Of a stretch of 64,000 nt of DNA, positions 1 to 9,216 are shown in pieces. Each line of letters opens with the position of its first letter. Position 1 is the stretch's first letter. Both the position numbers and the translations under genes were made by a program. The notes under the pieces were generated by a model, which was not told the DNA's origin, searched no databases, and was given only the letters and a program-made list of their open reading frames with translations. The stretch is from Planctomycetota bacterium (GTDB lineage Bacteria; Planctomycetota; UBA1135; GCA-002686595). Location of the stretch: NCBI GenBank assembly GCA_016220085.1, contig JACRIN010000083.1, positions 1 to 64,000 on the forward strand, given 5' to 3'.

Positions 1-1019
1 GAATCGGGCGGCACGAGCACGGCGTCGCGCTCGTGCTCCAGGATCTCGCGGATCGACGGCAGGTCGCTCGCGACGATCGGCACGCCGAGCGCCATCGCCT
101 CGAAGATCTTCAGCGGCGAGGTGTACTTCGCGCTGATCAGCGGTTCCGAGCGATTGGGCACGACGGTGACGTCCGCGGCGGCCAGGTAGAGCGGCACGCG
201 CGTCGGCGCCTGGAAACCGTCGACGCGGAAGTTCGCGAGGTCGTGCGCGAGCAGCTTCAGGCGCTCGACGTCCTTGTCCATGCCGCCGGCGATCACGAAC
301 TGCACCGCGGGGAGCTTGCGCGCCGCGTCGATCAGCAGATCGGCGCCCTTCCACGCGAGCAGACCGCCGGTGTAGACGACGACCGGGCCGTGCTTCGAGA
401 GCGAGAGCTCGTCGCGCGCGACGTCGCGGTCGGGCGGGCGGCGGAAGCGCTGCGGATCGAGCGCGTCGTGCTCGACGCGGATTCTCGCGGCCTCGACGCC
501 GAGCGCGATCAGGTCCTCGCGCACGCCGCCTGAGATCGCGACGACGCCGCGCACGCCGCGCGCGGCGTCCAAGAGCCAACGGCGACGCGTGGCGCTGCCG
601 GGGACGCGATGGAGCTCGAGGAAGACGCGTTCCAGGCCGCGTTTGACCAGATGGCGCGCGCTCTCGATCTCCCGCGAGTAGACGAGCGAGTGCGTGTGGC
701 GCTCGAGCACCTGCTTCGCGGCGTTGCGCGCGAACGTCAGCTCCTGGACGCGCGCAGGGAAGTACTGCAGGAGCACCGGCACGCCGTCGACCCAGTCGGT
801 GCACGGCGCGGTCTCGAGCTTCGGCCGCGCGTCCGAAGCGATGCCGTAGTACGAGAACACGTCCTGGCCCTCGGGCAGCGCGACCTTCTTGCGCCGGTCG
901 GCCGTCAAGAGCGTCACCGCGGCGCCCGCGCGATGGAACGCGGACGCCGTGTGCATCAATTGGACCGACTGCGCCCGTTGCGACGGGATGCGCGCGTTGG
1001 CGACCAGCACGAGCTTCAT
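1..1019 (-). CDS. GT4 glycosyltransferase, 3' end cut by window edge
   Basis: Read by hand on the minus strand; the ORF track misses it because it runs off the window. ATG is at 1017-1019 and the frame stays open to base 1, giving about 339 residues. The N-terminus (MKLVLVANARIPSQRAQSVQ) is typical of GT4 enzymes. The donor-binding region is visible near the edge (SPLKIFEAMALGVPIVAS), with the conserved glutamate of the EX7E-type motif. It is presumably a cytoplasmic enzyme that retains donor stereochemistry, but donor and acceptor cannot be read. It starts 7 bp after the sulfatase-fold gene stop, so it is co-transcribed as a downstream member of the polysaccharide cluster. Confidence 0.85.
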   Translation of the reverse strand, partial: MKLVLVANARIPSQRAQSVQLMHTASAFHRAGAAVTLLTADRRKKVALPEGQDVFSYYGIASDARPKLETAPCTDWVDGVPVLLQYFPARVQELTFARNAAKQVLERHTHSLVYSREIESARHLVKRGLERVFLELHRVPGSATRRRWLLDAARGVRGVVAISGGVREDLIALGVEAARIRVEHDALDPQRFRRPPDRDVARDELSLSKHGPVVVYTGGLLAWKGADLLIDAARKLPAVQFVIAGGMDKDVERLKLLAHDLANFRVDGFQAPTRVPLYLAAADVTVVPNRSEPLISAKYTSPLKIFEAMALGVPIVASDLPSIREILEHERDAVLVPPD

Positions 1020-1026
1020 CGCGCGG

Positions 1027-3126
1027 TCACTTGTGCTCGCGTTCGTCCGGCCGGGGCTCGTCCGGTCGGGGTTCGCCCGGAGGCTCTGCGTCCGGAAGGT
1101 GACCACCCGAATGCGTGTCTGCGCCGACGCCGTCGAGGTAGCCGAGTTCGCGGAAGATCCGCAGATCCTCCGCGTCGCGGTCGGACTGCACGAGCTCGTC
1201 GCGCCGGATCGGCATCGACGCGCTCCACTCGCGCAGCGCCGCGAGCAGTCGCTCCGCGTCCTCGCGCCGCTCGCGGATCGCGTTGCGCTTCTCGCCGGGA
1301 TCGGCGGCGAGGTCGTAGAAGTGCGGTTGCTCCGCGCGCCCTTCGAGCGCGGCGGCCCAGCCCTCCGGCGTCAACGCTTCGGTGGTGACGAACAGCTTGG
1401 TGGTCGCGTCCTGGATCGAGAGGTACACGCCGTTCTCGGCGAACGAGTAGCGGTGCGGCGGCTCGCCGGTGCCGTGCGCGATCGCAACCAAGCTCTTGCC
1501 GTCGACGAACTCGCGCGGATCGGTCAGACCGAGCCCCGGAGCCTCGATCCCGGCGAGCTCGCACACCGTCGGCACGATGTCGATCGACTGCACGAGCGCC
1601 TCGACGCGCTTCTTCGCCGGCAACTTGCCGGGCAAGCGCATCACGAGCGGCACGCGCAGGTTGGTCTGGAACATCCAGTTGTGTTCCCAGAGCCCGTGAT
1701 CGCCGAGCTCCTCGCCGTGGTCCGCGGTGACGATCACCAACGTCTCGTCGAGCACGCCCGCGCGCTCCAGCGTGTCGAGCACCTGCCCGATCATCGCGTC
1801 CGCCTGCTCGACGCCGGCGTAGTAGAGGTTCTGGATCTGCGCGACGTCGGCGGGCGTCAGCACGTACTTGCCTTGCTCGATCGCGAGGCGGTGCTCGGCC
1901 CAGAACGAGCGGATCGGGCCGTCGTACTTCGGATCGCACAGGCCGTCGCGGAACTCCGCGGGCGGGTCGTACGGCGTGTGCGTCGAATAGAAGTGCAGCT
2001 TGGTCGCGAAGCGGCGTTCCGCGTGCTCGGCGAGCCACTCGCTCGCGACGCCGGCGACCTGCGCGGCGTCGAGCCGCTGCGCGAGCTTGTTCTGGAAGAT
2101 CGAGATCAGGAGCTCGGAGCGGAACACGCTCCACGGATTCTCGACCTCGACCAGCGCGTGTCCGACCAGCGCCTCGAAGTAGCTGTCGAACCCGCGCGCG
2201 AGCCCGGAGCCGTGCGACACCGTGCCGGTGAGGAACGCGGCAGTCACGTAGTCGTCCGCTTCGAGCGTTCGACCGTCGAGGCGCTTCGCGTTCTTCAGGT
2301 GCCACGGCAACGTCACGTTCGGCGGCATCGTGACGCCGGGCACCATCTTGACGAGCCCGTGCCGTCGCGGGTACTTGCCGGTCAGGATCGAACCGAACGA
2401 CGACCAGGTGAACGGCGCTTGCACCATCGCGCGCTCGAAGAGCACGCCTTCGCGCGCGACCCGATCGATGTGCGGCGTCTGCACGCGCGGATGGCCGTAG
2501 CACGAGAGCACGTCGGCGCGCAGCGCGTCGACGACGATCAAGACGACGTTCGGCAGGTCGCGATTGCGGTCGTTCAGCGCGCCGCGCTCGGCGCTCTTCG
2601 CCGATTGCACGCCGAGGTACGCGACGCCGCCAAGGCACGCGATCGGCACGGCGAGCGCGAGCGCCCACTTCGCGCCGCGCGGCGCGCGCGCGGCGAGCTT
2701 CGTGACCACGATCGCGAGCCCCGCGCCGATCACGAGCGAACCCGCGGCGACCGCGAGGCGCCGCGGATCGACGGACGAGACGCCGTAGAAGAGCCACTCG
2801 CGGCTCCACCAATAGAGCTCGCCGGCGAACGCGAGCGCGAGGCCGAGCGTCACCAACGTCGCGATCCGTCCGCGCAGATCCTTCGCGCGCAGCCAAAAGT
2901 GCAACACCAAGCTCACGCCGCCGAGGACGACGACCCAGAGCAGCGCGTAGCACAGCACCGAGCCCGCGAGGCAGCCGAGCACGTCGAGAACGCCGCTGGT
3001 GCGCGTCCGGTACGCCGCGACGACGCCGTCGACGAGCCCGTTCCAAAAGCCGACCAACAGGCCGGCGTTCCAGCCCGCGCGCAAGCTCGCGAGCCTGCCG
3101 GGCGATCGTTCGTTCGACGGGGACAT
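1027..3126 (-). CDS. Membrane-anchored sulfatase-fold (alkaline phosphatase superfamily) hydrolase/transferase with Thr nucleophile
   Basis: 699 aa. About five hydrophobic segments fill residues 45-175, followed by a sulfatase-family catalytic domain. The metal-binding start is LIVVDALRADVLSCYG (Asp near 200) and a second metal motif is VTADHGEELGDHG. The usual formylglycine signature C/S-X-P-X-R is absent. The corresponding segment is APFTWSSFGSILTGKYP with Thr240 at the nucleophile position, as in LtaS/EptA-type phosphoglycerol and phosphoethanolamine transferases. It is therefore more likely a phospho-group transferase or phosphodiesterase than a sulfatase; this is inference. The C-terminus carries a short repeat (PRPDEPRPDE). 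Embedded in the polysaccharide operon, it may decorate the glycan or its lipid carrier with the active site outside the membrane. Confidence 0.8.
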   Translation of the reverse strand: MSPSNERSPGRLASLRAGWNAGLLVGFWNGLVDGVVAAYRTRTSGVLDVLGCLAGSVLCYALLWVVVLGGVSLVLHFWLRAKDLRGRIATLVTLGLALAFAGELYWWSREWLFYGVSSVDPRRLAVAAGSLVIGAGLAIVVTKLAARAPRGAKWALALAVPIACLGGVAYLGVQSAKSAERGALNDRNRDLPNVVLIVVDALRADVLSCYGHPRVQTPHIDRVAREGVLFERAMVQAPFTWSSFGSILTGKYPRRHGLVKMVPGVTMPPNVTLPWHLKNAKRLDGRTLEADDYVTAAFLTGTVSHGSGLARGFDSYFEALVGHALVEVENPWSVFRSELLISIFQNKLAQRLDAAQVAGVASEWLAEHAERRFATKLHFYSTHTPYDPPAEFRDGLCDPKYDGPIRSFWAEHRLAIEQGKYVLTPADVAQIQNLYYAGVEQADAMIGQVLDTLERAGVLDETLVIVTADHGEELGDHGLWEHNWMFQTNLRVPLVMRLPGKLPAKKRVEALVQSIDIVPTVCELAGIEAPGLGLTDPREFVDGKSLVAIAHGTGEPPHRYSFAENGVYLSIQDATTKLFVTTEALTPEGWAAALEGRAEQPHFYDLAADPGEKRNAIRERREDAERLLAALREWSASMPIRRDELVQSDRDAEDLRIFRELGYLDGVGADTHSGGHLPDAEPPGEPRPDEPRPDEREHK

Positions 3127-3157
3127 GGGAAACCTAGAGCCTACCCCACGCGCCCGC

Positions 3158-4915
3158 TCAGGCCAGCCGGTAGCGCACTTCGTCGGCGTCGCGCTCGACG
3201 TCGCGGGCGGCGCGCGGCACCGAATACGCGAGGTCGAGCCCGGCGGGAGCGCGGAGCCGTCGCTCGCGGACCGACAAGCCGCTGCCGTCGAGTTGGAACG
3301 TGCGTTCGAGCAGGACGCCCGGCACCGGGCGGCCGTCGCGCCACGCGACGCCGCTCGTAAGCACGATCGAATCGCCGAACACGCGCGCGGTCGGCGCGAG
3401 GAAGAACGCGCTCGACACCCGCGGCGCGGCGTACGCGACGAGACCGCGCGCGGCGACCGCGAATGGAGCGCGGAGCGCGGCGCCGTACCGCTCGCCGCGC
3501 CAGTGGTTGCGAGCGAGCCACAGCGAGAAGCGCAGCTCGTCCTTGTTCGCGCGCCAACCGCGCAATGGCGCCGGCAGTCCGGCCTTGCCGTTCCATTCGG
3601 CTTCCTGCGAACCGCCGAGGCGACAGCGCGTGACGAGCTCGGCCCCGTCCGACTTGCGCAACACGCGGATCAAGCCGGCGCCGTGCGGGCTGCCGTGGTG
3701 CACGTTGAAGCCCGGCCGCGCGCCGCGCACCCACGCGACGACCGCGTCGTCCTCGAGGCGACCGAGCTCGGCGTTCGGGAACCAGCCGACGCGCAGATCG
3801 ATGCCCTGACCGACCGTGCGCGCAAGACTCGGCGCGGACGCGGCGGCTTGTTCGAGCAACTCGAACGAGCGCGCGACCCACTCCGCGTGCGCCGCCCAGA
3901 AGACCGGACACTGGTAGCTCTTCGTGCGCCCGTGCCCGTCGAAGTGACTCCTCGGTCGCCCGTCGGGCTCGAGGTGCGCGGCCCACGCGCGGAACGCGCG
4001 CAGCGCGGCGTCGGCGAGCGACCTGCGCCGGAACGCGCGCCAGCCCGCGGCGAACGCGTAGACGTCGAAGACGTTCGACGCGACCTCGTAGGTCGCGCCC
4101 CAGTACCACGGTTTCGCCTCGACGAGCCCGGCCTTGATCCCGTCGGGCCCTTGCATCGCGAGCAGGAAGTCGAGCCCGCGTTCGAGCGGCCCCGCGAAGA
4201 GCCCGTCGCGCGGATCGCGGCCGAGTCGCTCGAGCGCGAACAGCAGGAAGCCCGTGACGCGCGATTGATAGAACGCCGACACGTCGCCGCACCCCGCGTG
4301 CGCGCCGCCCCACTCGAGCGGATGGTACGGGTAGCTCCCGTCGGCGTTCTGGATGCCTTCGAGCACGCCGACCGCTTCGAGCGCGGCCCGTTCGAGCGTC
4401 TCGTCGCGCTCGAGCGTCCAGGCGTTCGCGAGCCCGCTCAAGCCCCACGCGCGCTGCGCCGGGATGCCCTTGTCGAGCACCGCATAGCGCAGGTACGTCC
4501 GCGCGTGCAGCAAGCTCGCGTCGCGGAAGCGCTCGCGCTGCTCGCCGTCCATCCGCGGACCGAGCCGGTGCACGAGCTCGGCGAGCGCGTCGCTGCACGC
4601 GCCGCCGTCGATCACGCTGTTCGAGCAGTTGAACGGATCGTGGCGGCCCGGCCGGAACGTGTGACACGGGCTGGTCCCTTCGCGCACCAGGTTCGCGACC
4701 ATTCGCTCGCCCTGCTGGAGCGCCGCGGCGCGCAACGTGTCGTCGTCGTCGAGCTCGCCGAGGATCGCGGCCATCACCGCGGCGCCGGCGCTCTTGCCGG
4801 TGTGCTCGACCTTGTGCTCCGGGCACACGATGCGGCCCTGCGCGTCGCGGAGCGAGAGCATCCAACGCAACGTGCGCCGCACCGGCTCGCGGAACTCCTC
4901 GCGGATCGTGCTCAT
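3158..4915 (-). CDS. Alpha-toroid-like protein of the polysaccharide cluster, function unknown
   Basis: 585 aa from the ATG at 4913-4915 (MSTIREEFREPVRRTLRWML). The longer ORF in the track extends into the preceding gene and is rejected. Its TGA-coupled start overlaps the upstream GT2 stop by 4 bp (ATGA). The N-terminal ~380 residues are helix-rich with repeated Trp/Tyr/Gly motifs (GIQNADGSYPYHPLEWGG, PWYWGATYEVASNVFD), suggestive of an (alpha/alpha)6 toroid like those of polysaccharide lyases, glycosidases and epimerases. The C-terminal ~200 residues look beta-rich, as in heparinase II/III-like architecture. No catalytic residues are assigned. By position it may trim or modify the glycan made by this cluster. 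Confidence 0.7.
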   Translation of the reverse strand: MSTIREEFREPVRRTLRWMLSLRDAQGRIVCPEHKVEHTGKSAGAAVMAAILGELDDDDTLRAAALQQGERMVANLVREGTSPCHTFRPGRHDPFNCSNSVIDGGACSDALAELVHRLGPRMDGEQRERFRDASLLHARTYLRYAVLDKGIPAQRAWGLSGLANAWTLERDETLERAALEAVGVLEGIQNADGSYPYHPLEWGGAHAGCGDVSAFYQSRVTGFLLFALERLGRDPRDGLFAGPLERGLDFLLAMQGPDGIKAGLVEAKPWYWGATYEVASNVFDVYAFAAGWRAFRRRSLADAALRAFRAWAAHLEPDGRPRSHFDGHGRTKSYQCPVFWAAHAEWVARSFELLEQAAASAPSLARTVGQGIDLRVGWFPNAELGRLEDDAVVAWVRGARPGFNVHHGSPHGAGLIRVLRKSDGAELVTRCRLGGSQEAEWNGKAGLPAPLRGWRANKDELRFSLWLARNHWRGERYGAALRAPFAVAARGLVAYAAPRVSSAFFLAPTARVFGDSIVLTSGVAWRDGRPVPGVLLERTFQLDGSGLSVRERRLRAPAGLDLAYSVPRAARDVERDADEVRYRLA

Positions 4916-5820
4916 CGCGCGAGGAACGCGAACAAGGCGCGCGTGACGGGACGGACGGGCTCGTGCGGCCGGCGGACGACGCCCGCCCAGGCTTGCCGCA
5001 GCGCGAAGTCGGCGTAGGCGAACACGACGCAGAGCTTGACCCACCACGCGGTCGCGCGGCCGAAGTGCGCGCGGTAGTAGAGCAGTCGATCGGCGTGCCA
5101 CCGCGAGAGGAAGTCGGCGAACTGACGCGTGCTGCGGCCGAGGTGGTGCGTCGCGCGCGCCGACGCGAGGTAGCGGATGCGCTCGCCGGTGCGCAGGATG
5201 CGCGCGGCGAGGTCGACGTCGGAGAAGAAGAGCCACAGCCGCTCGTCGAGCCCGCCGAGCTTCTCCAGCGTCGCGCGCCGGACCAAGAGGCACGCCGCCG
5301 CTGGCTGCTCGACGTCGGCGTCGCTCTCGTAGTCGAAATCGCGCGCGAAGTAGCGCCGCAGCTCGGCGTTCTGCGGGAACCAGCGCTCGCACGGCGTCGC
5401 GAAGCAAAGCGGCGTCAGCCGGCCGGGCAGGCGCATGATCGAAGGCTGCAGGGTGCCGTCGGGATTCTCGAGGCGCGGCGCGACCGCGCCGTACTCGCGC
5501 TCGCGGTCGAGGAACCGCACGAGCTCCGCGAGCGTGTCGCGTTCGAGGCGCGCGTCGGCGTTCAGCAGCAACACCAGCGGCGCGCGGGAGGCGGCGAGGC
5601 CCTGGTTGCACGCGCGGGTGTAGCCCTGGTTCTCGCGGTTCTCGAGCAACGCGACGTGGGGGAACTCGCGTCGCACCGCGGCCGCCGAGCCGTCGCTCGA
5701 CGCGTTGTCGACGACGACGACCTCGCGCGGCGGCGGCTCGCTCGCGTCGAGCGAGCGCAAGCAGTCGAGCAGCAGCTCGCGCGTGTTCCAGGAAGGGATC
5801 ACGACCGCGACGTCGCTCAT
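4912..5820 (-). CDS. GT2 family glycosyltransferase (rhamnosyltransferase-like)
   Basis: 302 aa, ATG at 5818-5820 (MSDVAVVIPSWNTRELLLDC). It is a GT-A fold inverting enzyme: the nucleotide-binding start VVVVDNASSDGS is followed by the DXD-equivalent LLLNADARL. A segment ACLLVRRATLEKLGGLDE..FFSDVDLAARI is characteristic of WcaA/RfbN-type rhamnosyl- and related transferases. A C-terminal hydrophobic stretch (WWVKLCVVFAYADFAL) may associate with the membrane. Both ends overlap neighbours by 4 bp (ATGA), so translation is probably coupled. The sugar transferred is not determinable. Confidence 0.85.
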   Translation of the reverse strand: MSDVAVVIPSWNTRELLLDCLRSLDASEPPPREVVVVDNASSDGSAAAVRREFPHVALLENRENQGYTRACNQGLAASRAPLVLLLNADARLERDTLAELVRFLDREREYGAVAPRLENPDGTLQPSIMRLPGRLTPLCFATPCERWFPQNAELRRYFARDFDYESDADVEQPAAACLLVRRATLEKLGGLDERLWLFFSDVDLAARILRTGERIRYLASARATHHLGRSTRQFADFLSRWHADRLLYYRAHFGRATAWWVKLCVVFAYADFALRQAWAGVVRRPHEPVRPVTRALFAFLAR

Positions 5821-6881
5821 CGCGGCCGCTCCATCTCCGCGCACAGGCGCGCCATCAAGCGCTCGACCTCGTGGTCGCGCGCGACGATCGCTCGCAGGCT
5901 CGCGCCGAGCGCCTCGCGCTCGCCCGCACTGCGCGCAAGCAGTCGCTCGAGCGCCTGGTCGAGCGCCGCCGGGTCGCGTTTCGCGAAATGGAGCGCTTGC
6001 GCGTCCGCGCCGAGCTCGCGCACGACGCCCGCGAACGCGTCGTTGCACGACAACACCGGCCGCGCCGCCGCCATCGCCTCCAGCACGACCTTATCGAGGC
6101 TGCCGGTGTGGCTCGAATTGACCACCGCGGTCGCCCGCGCGTAGAAGCGCGGCACGTCGCGATACGGCACGGCGCCGTGCAGCACGACGCGGTTGGCGAG
6201 CCCGAGCTCGGCGATCCGGCGCTCGACGACGCCGCGGTACTCCGCGTCGCCCGCTGCGAGCCCGCCGCCGACCCACTCGAGCCGGACGTCGCGCCCGCGC
6301 GCGGCGAGTCGCGCGACCGCCTCGATCACGGTCAACGGATCCTTCGACGGCGTCAAGCGACCGACCGAGAGCAGCACCGGCGGCTCGTCCGGCCGCGCGC
6401 CGCGCGGATCGAAGTGCGCGAGGTCGACTCCGTGACCGGTGACGACGGTCTTCGGACTGTCGACGCGCAGCGACTCCGGCGTCGCGGTGAAAACCTTGTC
6501 GACCTGCCGCACCGCGCGCTCGAGCCGCGCGTCGACGCCGCCGTGCGTGTACCAGAGATAGAGACGCGCATCGTTCCTCTGCACGAACGGCGCCGCGACG
6601 TTGGCGTAGCGCGGCACCATGTGCGCGAGCACCGCGTCGAAGCCGTCGCGCTCCAATGCCTCTTTCAGGATCGAGCGATAGCGCAGATAGCGTCGGATCA
6701 CGCCGCGCCTGCCGACCTCGCGCCAGTCGACGTTCGCGGGCAGCTCGCGGGTGTCGCCGACCTCGAGCGCGACGACGCGCACGCGCTCGGCGTGGCGCGC
6801 GAAACCCTCGATCCAGCGCGGCACGAAGCCGAGCACGGCGTCGCCGCGGTCGAGCACCTGCGTCAGGAAGACGAGCTTCAT
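5817..6881 (-). CDS. GT4 family glycosyltransferase
   Basis: 354 aa. The start is the ATG at 6879-6881 (MKLVFLTQVLDRGDAVLGFV), not the longer track ORF, because this ATG overlaps the upstream stop by 4 bp (ATGA) and begins the Rossmann strand. The C-terminal half is classical GT4: LLSVGRLTPSKDP (GT4 hinge and donor loop), then TGSLDKVVLEAMAAARPVLS with the EX7E glutamate. It likely adds one sugar in the cytoplasmic assembly of the cluster's glycan. Specificity is unknown. Confidence 0.85.
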   Translation of the reverse strand: MKLVFLTQVLDRGDAVLGFVPRWIEGFARHAERVRVVALEVGDTRELPANVDWREVGRRGVIRRYLRYRSILKEALERDGFDAVLAHMVPRYANVAAPFVQRNDARLYLWYTHGGVDARLERAVRQVDKVFTATPESLRVDSPKTVVTGHGVDLAHFDPRGARPDEPPVLLSVGRLTPSKDPLTVIEAVARLAARGRDVRLEWVGGGLAAGDAEYRGVVERRIAELGLANRVVLHGAVPYRDVPRFYARATAVVNSSHTGSLDKVVLEAMAAARPVLSCNDAFAGVVRELGADAQALHFAKRDPAALDQALERLLARSAGEREALGASLRAIVARDHEVERLMARLCAEMERPR

Positions 6882-8011
6882 CTCCGCACGCCCTCGAGCC
6901 CGACCAGCCGATGCAGGCCTTCGGCGTAGCCGCGCAGGATCTGCGAGTACTCGAAACGCTCGGCGCGTCGGCGCGCCTCGAGCCCGAGTTCGCGCCTGCG
7001 CCGTTCGTCCGCGAGCACCGCGGCGAGCCCCTCGGTCAGCGACTCGACGTCGAAGCCGACCAAGCGGCCCGCGGCGCCGTCCTGGAGCAGCTCGGTCATC
7101 ATCCCGACCGCCGTGCTGACCACCGGCGTGCCGCACGCCATCGCCTCGACGGTGAAACGCGGTCCGCCCTCGCACGTCGACGCGCAGACGACGACGCGGC
7201 TCTTGCGATACAGCTCGGCGAGATCGCTCGCGCCCTGCACCCACTCGACGAACCGCGCGTCGAGCCCGCGTCGCTCCGCGCGCGCGATCGTCGCCGCCCG
7301 GAGCGGTCCCTTGCCGACGAACAGCGAGCGCGTCTTCGTCCCCCGACGGTCGAGTTCGGCGAGCGCGTCGACGATGCGATCGAGGCCCTTGTTGTTGACC
7401 ATCCGGCCGACGAACAAGACGTCGAGCTCGGGCTCGACCGGCTCATTGGTCGGCGAGAAGACCGCGAGGTCGATGTAGAGCGACGGCAGGACGATCACCT
7501 TGTCCCTCGGAACGCCCCAGCGTTCGAGCAACGGCGGCATCTCAGCCGAATTGACGACGCGGAACGCGAGCGCGCGCTCGGACGCCCAACGGACGTACAG
7601 CTCGGCGATCACGCGATCGATGCGCTCCTTGAAATCCGCCGCGACCGGAAAGCCGGGCACGTGATGGATCTCGGAGAGGTACGGCACGCCGTGCGCTCGC
7701 GAGAGCCGCGCCGCAGCGAGGCCGTTGTAGAACCAGCCGTAGTCGTGGCTGACGATCAGCTCGTGGCGGTGCAGCGCGAGCAGCTCGCCGCCGCGCCGCG
7801 TCAGGTACGACAGCATCCCCGCGCGCGAGGACGGCGACGGATGGAAGTGCACGCGCTCCCAGATCGTCGACACGGTCGGCGGCTTCGGCGGCTTCGGGCA
7901 GAGCACGTCGATGCGCTCGAACCAGCGCGAGAACTCGCGCTGCATCGCGTGGAAAGGTCCCTGTTCGCCGATCGAGACCTGGCGGTCTCCGGAGAGCATC
8001 AAGAGGCGCAC
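6878..8011 (-). CDS. GT4 family glycosyltransferase
   Basis: 377 aa using a GTG start (8009-8011; RLLMLSGDRQVSIGEQGPFH follows the initiator). An alternative ATG four codons in (7997-7999) forms a TGATG junction with the upstream stop, so either start is coupled to the upstream gene. Donor-binding features are LFVGRMVNNKGLDRIVDAL and CEGGPRFTVEAMACGTPVVS. It has the usual two-Rossmann GT4 layout and is a cytoplasmic member of the polysaccharide cluster. Acceptor and donor are unknown. Confidence 0.85.
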   Translation of the reverse strand: MRLLMLSGDRQVSIGEQGPFHAMQREFSRWFERIDVLCPKPPKPPTVSTIWERVHFHPSPSSRAGMLSYLTRRGGELLALHRHELIVSHDYGWFYNGLAAARLSRAHGVPYLSEIHHVPGFPVAADFKERIDRVIAELYVRWASERALAFRVVNSAEMPPLLERWGVPRDKVIVLPSLYIDLAVFSPTNEPVEPELDVLFVGRMVNNKGLDRIVDALAELDRRGTKTRSLFVGKGPLRAATIARAERRGLDARFVEWVQGASDLAELYRKSRVVVCASTCEGGPRFTVEAMACGTPVVSTAVGMMTELLQDGAAGRLVGFDVESLTEGLAAVLADERRRRELGLEARRRAERFEYSQILRGYAEGLHRLVGLEGVRR

Positions 8012-9162
8012 GCGCGCTCCTCGTGGACTCGGCGGTAGAGCTGATCGAGCCGCTCTGCGAGCGCCGTCGCGGAATGCCGCGCCTGCACTCGGATACGCGC
8101 GCGTTCGCCGAGCGCACGGCCGCGGTCCGGTTGATCGAGCACCTGCGCGAGGCCGAACGCGAGCTCGTCGACGGTCTGGCCGAGAAAGCCCGTGCGCTCC
8201 TCCGCGACGAGCTCCGGCACGCCGCCGACGCGCGTCGCGACCACCGGAAGTCCGGCGGCGGCGGCTTCGATCAGCGACACCGGCAAGCCCTCGGAGCGCG
8301 ACGTCAGCAGCACACCGTCGAGCTCCGCGAGCACCGCGCGCATGTCGTCGCGGTTGCCGAGCAAGTGCACGCGGCGTTGCCCGTCGGCATCGAGCGCGAG
8401 AATCCGCCGCTCCACCGCGCGCCTTTGGTCGCCGTCGCCGACGAACGCGAGCTGCAGCATCGGGTAGCGTTCGCGCACGAGCTCGAACACGTCGATCGCG
8501 TGCTCGGGCTGCTTGACCTCCGCGAGCCGGCCGACGACGCCGATCAGCACGTCGCTATCGGCGACGCCGAGCTCGCGCCGTAGCGCGCCCGGCTTGCGCA
8601 CGATGTCCAGCAACGGCGCGAGGTCGATACCCGGCGGGATCACGACGAGCTTGTCCTCCGGGACGACGCCGAGCCGCACGAGGTCGTCCGCGGTCGCGTG
8701 CGACACGGCGACGATGCGGTCGGTGTCGCGGGCGAGCCGCCGCTCGATCACAGCGAGGCCCTTCGACACAGCGCCGTTGAAATAGCCTTCGAGCACGTGC
8801 CCGTGGAACGTGTGCACCAACGCGGTGCCCGCGCGCCGTTTCGCGGCGCTGCGGCCGAGCGCTCCGGCCTTCGACGCGTGCGTGTGCACGACATCGGGCT
8901 CGAACTCCGCGAGCGCGGCCGCCAGGAAGCGTTTCGCGCGCAGGTCGCCCGCCGGGTTCAGGCCGCGGGCAAGGCCCGGCACGCGGACTACGTCGACACC
9001 GAGCTCGCGCGCCGTGTCGAACAGGTCGCCCTCGCCCGTTTCGGGCGTGCCGGTGAAGACGCGCACGACGTGCCCGCGCCGAGCGAGCAACGGGTCGCTC
9101 GCGAGCACCTGCCGCGCGGGTCCGCCGAGGTTCAGGCGCGTGAGGATTCGAGCGATGCGCAT
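7999..9162 (-). CDS. GT4 family glycosyltransferase
   Basis: 387 aa. The track ORF begins nine codons earlier (MRLHWSAPP). I prefer the internal ATG at 9160-9162 because MRIARILTRLNLGGPARQV is the canonical GT4 opening (glycine-rich loop after the first strand). The acceptor-side motif DVVHTHASKAGALGR and the donor-side motif LIGVVGRLAEVKQPEHA..RSEGLPVSLIEAAAAGLPVVA are both intact. It overlaps the next gene by up to 13 bp. HTHxSKAG is shared with the paralogue at 10894-12051, suggesting duplication within the cluster. Confidence 0.85.
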   Translation of the reverse strand: MRIARILTRLNLGGPARQVLASDPLLARRGHVVRVFTGTPETGEGDLFDTARELGVDVVRVPGLARGLNPAGDLRAKRFLAAALAEFEPDVVHTHASKAGALGRSAAKRRAGTALVHTFHGHVLEGYFNGAVSKGLAVIERRLARDTDRIVAVSHATADDLVRLGVVPEDKLVVIPPGIDLAPLLDIVRKPGALRRELGVADSDVLIGVVGRLAEVKQPEHAIDVFELVRERYPMLQLAFVGDGDQRRAVERRILALDADGQRRVHLLGNRDDMRAVLAELDGVLLTSRSEGLPVSLIEAAAAGLPVVATRVGGVPELVAEERTGFLGQTVDELAFGLAQVLDQPDRGRALGERARIRVQARHSATALAERLDQLYRRVHEERACAS

Positions 9163-9216
9163 CGGAGGGGCCGACCAGTGTAGGCGCACCGCGGACGGCG
9201 CTCCACCGGGCTCCGC

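Noticed and set aside
889-3360. 823-aa plus-strand ORF and its neighbours (e.g. 2999-5017, 3158-5611 minus)
   Set aside because: Arg/Ala/Pro-rich antisense or read-through frames over the sulfatase-fold and toroid-like genes; products of high GC with no recognisable domain.
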